From Caballeronia terrestris (GTDB lineage Bacteria; Pseudomonadota; Gammaproteobacteria; Burkholderiales; Burkholderiaceae), in assembly GCF_001544515.1 (NCBI RefSeq), contig NZ_FCOL02000003.1:186001-250000 (forward strand): 64,000 bases of DNA. The letters run 5' to 3'. Of the stretch, positions 60,878 through 64,000 are shown piece after piece (within the stretch, counting starts at the first letter, position 1; each line of letters opens with the position of its first letter). The notes beneath the pieces were generated by a model. It was not told the origin of the DNA and did no database searches. It was given only the letters and a program-made list of their open reading frames with translations. The translations under genes were made by a program, and so were the position numbers.

Positions 60878-62059
60878 ATGCTGTCACCCGAACACCGTGC
60901 GATCGTCAAAGCAACCGTTCCCCTTCTCGAAAGCGGCGGCGAGGCCCTTACCCGGCATTTCTACGCGATGATGCTGGCCGAGCACCCGGAAGTGCGTCCG
61001 CTCTTCAACCAGGCGCATCAGGCGAGCGGCTCGCAACAGCGCGCGCTTGCGAACGGCGTGCTGATGTACGCGCGGCACATCGACCAGCTCGAAAAACTCG
61101 GCGGTCTCGTCTCGCAGATCATCAACAAGCACGTCGCGCTGAACATCCTGCCGGAGCATTATCCGATTGTTGGCGGCTGCCTGCTCAGAGCGATCCGCGA
61201 AGTGCTCGGCGCCGAGATCGCGACCGATGCCGTGATCGAAGCCTGGGCCGCCGCCTACAACCAGCTCGCCGACATCCTCATCGGGCTCGAAGAAAAGATC
61301 TACAGCGAGCGCGAAGAAGCGCCCGGCGGATGGCGTGGCACGCGGCTCTTTCGCGTCGCGCGCAAGGTGCAGGAAAGCGACGAGATCACGTCGTTCTACT
61401 TCCGTCCCGACGACGGCGGCGCCCTGCTCGACTTCCATCCGGGCCAGTACATCGGCTTGCGCGTCATCATCGACGGCGAAGAAACGAGGCGCAATTATTC
61501 GCTTTCGGCCGCGCCCAATGGCCGCGAGTACCGCATCAGCGTGAAGCGCGAGCCGAACGGCAAGGTCTCGAATCACCTGCACGCAAACGTGCACGAAAAC
61601 GACACGCTGGAACTCTTCGCGCCGTCGGGCGATTTCAAGCTCGAGCATAACGACAAGCCGCTCGTACTGATAAGCGGCGGTGTGGGCATCACGCCGACGC
61701 TCGCGATGCTGCAAGCCGCGCTCGCGACGCGGCGTCCGGTGCACTTCATCCACGCGGCGCGTCATGGCGGCGTGCATGCGTTCCGCGAAACGATCCAGTC
61801 GCTCGCGGACCGCCATCCGCAACTGAAGCATTTCTACTGCTACGAGCATCGCCGCGATGGCGACGATCACGCGCACGGCTTCGGTTTCATCGACGAGGCG
61901 CGGCTGCATCAGTGGCTGCCGGAAACGCGCGACGTCGACGCGTATTTCCTCGGGCCGGTGCCGTTCATGAAGGCGGTGAAGAGGCATCTGAAGGCGCTCG
62001 GCGTACCGGATTCTCAGAGCCGCTACGAGTTTTTCGGGCCGGCATCGGCGCTGGAATAA
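60878..62059 (+). CDS. hmp: Flavohemoprotein nitric oxide dioxygenase
   Basis: 393 aa. The globin has Tyr29, Gln53 and proximal His85 at the E. coli Hmp positions. The reductase has FAD-binding RRNYSLSAAP and NADH-binding SGGVGITPTLAML. It converts NO plus oxygen to nitrate. ATG at 60878 follows GAGGA. It is controlled by the adjacent NorR. Confidence 0.96.
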   Translation: MLSPEHRAIVKATVPLLESGGEALTRHFYAMMLAEHPEVRPLFNQAHQASGSQQRALANGVLMYARHIDQLEKLGGLVSQIINKHVALNILPEHYPIVGGCLLRAIREVLGAEIATDAVIEAWAAAYNQLADILIGLEEKIYSEREEAPGGWRGTRLFRVARKVQESDEITSFYFRPDDGGALLDFHPGQYIGLRVIIDGEETRRNYSLSAAPNGREYRISVKREPNGKVSNHLHANVHENDTLELFAPSGDFKLEHNDKPLVLISGGVGITPTLAMLQAALATRRPVHFIHAARHGGVHAFRETIQSLADRHPQLKHFYCYEHRRDGDDHAHGFGFIDEARLHQWLPETRDVDAYFLGPVPFMKAVKRHLKALGVPDSQSRYEFFGPASALE

Positions 62060-62066
62060 CGTTTCG

Positions 62067-62137
62067 ATAACCGGTGGCGTGCGCAGTTTTCATCGCGCGT
62101 CACTGGTCACCTAAAAATAGCCAAAACCGGTTATTTT
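62067..62137. promoter_or_regulatory. Inverted repeats and hairpin between hmp and the AhpD-like gene
   Basis: ATAACCGGT (62067-62075) and ACCGGTTAT (62126-62134) are mirror copies 50 bp apart. The second lies in a hairpin, AAAATAGCC-N6-GGTTATTTT (62114-62137). They may be a terminator or operators. Confidence 0.45.
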
Positions 62138-62218
62138 CAGAAGCCACTTCGAAGCCTAATCTTGCTCCTGTCGCGCCACTTCCGGCGCCTCGCTCAACCG
62201 AACGAAGAGGAACCGATC

Positions 62219-62656
62219 ATGCAATCCCGTCTCGACTTCTACAAAGCCAACCCCCACGCAATCAAGGCGATGCTCGCGCTGGAAGAGCGCATCGGCAAAT
62301 CGTCGCTGGAAAAGTCGCTCGCCGAACTGGTGCGGCTGCGCGCGTCGCAAATCAACGGCTGTGCGTTCTGCGTCGACATGCACACGACCGATGCACGCAA
62401 GGCCGGCGAAACCGATCGACGGCTCGCGACGGTCGTCGTGTGGCGCGAATCACCGTTCTTCACGGATCGCGAACGTGCGGCGCTCGAATGGACCGAATCG
62501 CTCACGCTGGTGTCGCAAGAGCACGTGCCCGACGCCGTGTGGGAAGCCGTGAAGCCGCACTTCAGCGACGAGGAAATCGTCGACCTGACACTGCTCGTTT
62601 CGGCGATCAATGCATGGAATCGTTTCTCGATCGGCTTCCGCAAGATCCCTTCTTGA
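62219..62656 (+). CDS. Carboxymuconolactone decarboxylase/AhpD-like protein
   Basis: 145 aa with the AhpD-type redox motif CAFCVDMH, whose two Cys and His support peroxidase activity. The flanking ELVRLRASQING is typical. ATG at 62219 follows GAGGA. In this NO-defence cluster it may remove peroxide or peroxynitrite, though that is inference. Confidence 0.88.
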   Translation: MQSRLDFYKANPHAIKAMLALEERIGKSSLEKSLAELVRLRASQINGCAFCVDMHTTDARKAGETDRRLATVVVWRESPFFTDRERAALEWTESLTLVSQEHVPDAVWEAVKPHFSDEEIVDLTLLVSAINAWNRFSIGFRKIPS

Positions 62657-62767
62657 TGCCGATTCTGAAATGAGCCTGCGCGCCTTTCGCTCTTCGCAAC
62701 GGTCGAGCGGAAAGGCTCGCAAAGCAGTTGCAGCGGCTCATACTTGAAGGCGCTTCGGGACACTCTG

Positions 62768-63985
62768 ATGAAGATCCAGGAACCCTCCACCACCTACGTC
62801 GCACCGCCCGGAAAGCGCCAGCCGCCCGGGCATTTCGCGCTGTTCAACCTCGGCTTCAGGCCGTTCTATCTTGGCGGCGCGGCGTGCGCGTCGGTTGCGC
62901 TGGTCGTGTGGCTAATGGTGCTGGCCGGAGTGCCTGTGACGGGCGGATATTTGATGCGCGCGAATCCGATCGGATGGCACGCGCATGAGATGGTGTTCGG
63001 GTTCGCGGCGGCGATCGTCGCCGGCTTTCTGCTCACCGCTGTGCGCGCGTGGACCGGACGCGATACCGCGCACGGCGCCGCGCTCGTAGGTCTCGCCGCG
63101 CTGTGGCTGGCGGCGCGTGCGCTCGTGTGGAGCGGTCCCGCAGTGCCGGCCGCTATCGTCGACAGCGCGTTCTTGCCCGTCACGGCGCTGCTGCTGTTGC
63201 GCGTGCTGCTTGCTGCCGGCAACAAGCGCAATTACTTCCTCGTGCCGGTGCTGCTCGTCTTCGGCGCGCTCGATGCAGCCTTCCACTTCTTCACGCTCGA
63301 CGCCCGCCCTGATCTCGCGATGCGCTGCATTTACGCGGCGGCGGGCATTGTCGTGCTGCTGGTCAGCGTGATCAGCGGACGCGTCATTCCGATGTTCACC
63401 GCCAACGCGATACCCGGCTTCGTCGCGCGCAAATGGCGTCCCGTGGAGCTCGCGGTCGCGCCCGTCACCGTGCTCGCGCTCTTCGCCGATGCCGCCGCGA
63501 TCGATTCGCGGATCGTCCTCGTGCTCGCGGTCACCGCGTGCGCGACGCATGCGGCGCGGCTCATCGGCTGGCGCTCGTATCGCGTGCGGCGTCCGGCGAT
63601 CCTCGCGGTGCTGCATCTCGCGTACGCGTGGATTCCGCTTGGCTTCGCGCTGCTCGCCCTCTCAGCGGTGGGCGCAGCGCCGCACACCCTCGCGATGCAC
63701 GCGTTCACGGCGGGCGTGATCGGCGGAGCGATCATCGCGATGATCACGCGCACCGCGCGCGGGCATACGGGCCGGCCGCTCGTCGCCGATTCGCGCGATG
63801 TCTGGAGCTACGCGCTCGTGATGGGCGGATCGGCGCTGCGCGTGCTCGGGCCACTCGTCGCGCCGCAGTTCTATGGCGTGTGGCTCTGGAGCGCGGGCCT
63901 GTGCTGGGCGCTCGGCTTCGCGATCTATGTGGCCGCGTATGCGCGCTTGCTGTGCCGGCCACGCGCCGACGGCAAGCCGGGCTGA
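62768..63985 (+). CDS. nnrS: NnrS-family heme- and copper-containing membrane protein
   Basis: 405 aa with about 12 helices. Conserved FRPFYLGG and WHAHEMVFGF near the N-terminus, SGRVIPMFTANA in the middle and MITRTARGHTGRPL are family traits. NnrS protects against NO and iron-NO complexes. ATG at 62768 follows GGGA; a TTG at 62744 is less likely. It follows hmp and the AhpD-like gene. Confidence 0.92.
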   Translation: MKIQEPSTTYVAPPGKRQPPGHFALFNLGFRPFYLGGAACASVALVVWLMVLAGVPVTGGYLMRANPIGWHAHEMVFGFAAAIVAGFLLTAVRAWTGRDTAHGAALVGLAALWLAARALVWSGPAVPAAIVDSAFLPVTALLLLRVLLAAGNKRNYFLVPVLLVFGALDAAFHFFTLDARPDLAMRCIYAAAGIVVLLVSVISGRVIPMFTANAIPGFVARKWRPVELAVAPVTVLALFADAAAIDSRIVLVLAVTACATHAARLIGWRSYRVRRPAILAVLHLAYAWIPLGFALLALSAVGAAPHTLAMHAFTAGVIGGAIIAMITRTARGHTGRPLVADSRDVWSYALVMGGSALRVLGPLVAPQFYGVWLWSAGLCWALGFAIYVAAYARLLCRPRADGKPG

Positions 63986-64000
63986 ATTCGCCAGCATCCG

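Noticed and set aside
1-64000. CRISPR arrays, tRNA/rRNA genes, insertion sequences, prophage
   Set aside because: I looked for regular spaced repeats, tRNA-like cloverleaf ends, transposases and integrases and saw none.

Overview
The window is a high-GC (roughly 64-65%), gene-dense chromosomal segment that reads as Burkholderiaceae, most likely Paraburkholderia, Caballeronia or Burkholderia. The clues are many small families typical of that group (DUF3331, DUF2964-like, DUF3303, DUF2945-like), an intracellular PHB depolymerase with a phasin-like protein, a flavohemoprotein next to NorR, and codon use throughout. I see no rRNA, tRNA, CRISPR array, prophage or insertion sequence. Assignments come from reading motifs and family resemblance by eye; no database search was possible.

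Layout. 1-3.2 kb: a two-component cluster (5'-truncated hybrid kinase, LuxR-type response regulator, lone receiver protein). 3.2-11.2 kb: a minus-strand catabolic locus with an aldose-1-epimerase-like enzyme, a four-gene ABC importer, a dihydrodipicolinate-synthase-family aldolase, a FadR-type GntR regulator and a beta-keto acid cleavage enzyme (BKACE). 11.4-16.3 kb: small secreted proteins, an EF-hand-like protein, an OmpR/EnvZ-type pair and a cupin. 16.3-22.6 kb: a storage and low-oxygen neighbourhood with PhaZ, GST, a Crp/Fnr regulator, a zinc alcohol dehydrogenase, an HPF/RaiA-like protein with a small membrane protein, and a phasin-like protein; a symmetric FNR/ANR-type box lies upstream of the HPF-like gene. 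22.6-33 kb: a methyltransferase, a large hybrid kinase, three transglutaminase-fold proteins, an unassigned diiron protein and an alpha/beta-hydrolase-LuxR fusion. 33-53.6 kb: mostly housekeeping and stress genes (DoxX, aldo/keto reductase, flavin oxidoreductase, AcuI-type reductase, chemoreceptor, class V aminotransferase, sirtuin, zinc dehydrogenase, DeoR regulator with NudK, CspA, serine/threonine-dehydratase-like enzyme, extensin-like protein, ferredoxin-NADP reductase).

53.7-58.9 kb is a six-gene minus-strand operon for a B-family (ba3-like) heme-copper oxidase. It has subunits I and II with all metal ligands, a 57-residue single-helix protein resembling subunit IIa, and three c-type cytochromes carrying seven CxxCH motifs. 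59.2-64 kb is a nitric oxide defence cluster: NorR, divergently transcribed hmp, a carboxymuconolactone-decarboxylase-like protein and NnrS. Three GTC-N5-GAC sites and a partial sigma-54 promoter sit between norR and hmp.

The best leads for new biology are: the BKACE/aldolase/importer locus of unknown substrate; the FNR-box-linked HPF operon beside PHB genes; the hydrolase-LuxR/diiron pair; the seven-heme ba3-type oxidase operon; the 10-bp-phased TGCACGA repeats between deoR and nudK; and a 19-codon leader ORF translationally coupled to a transglutaminase.
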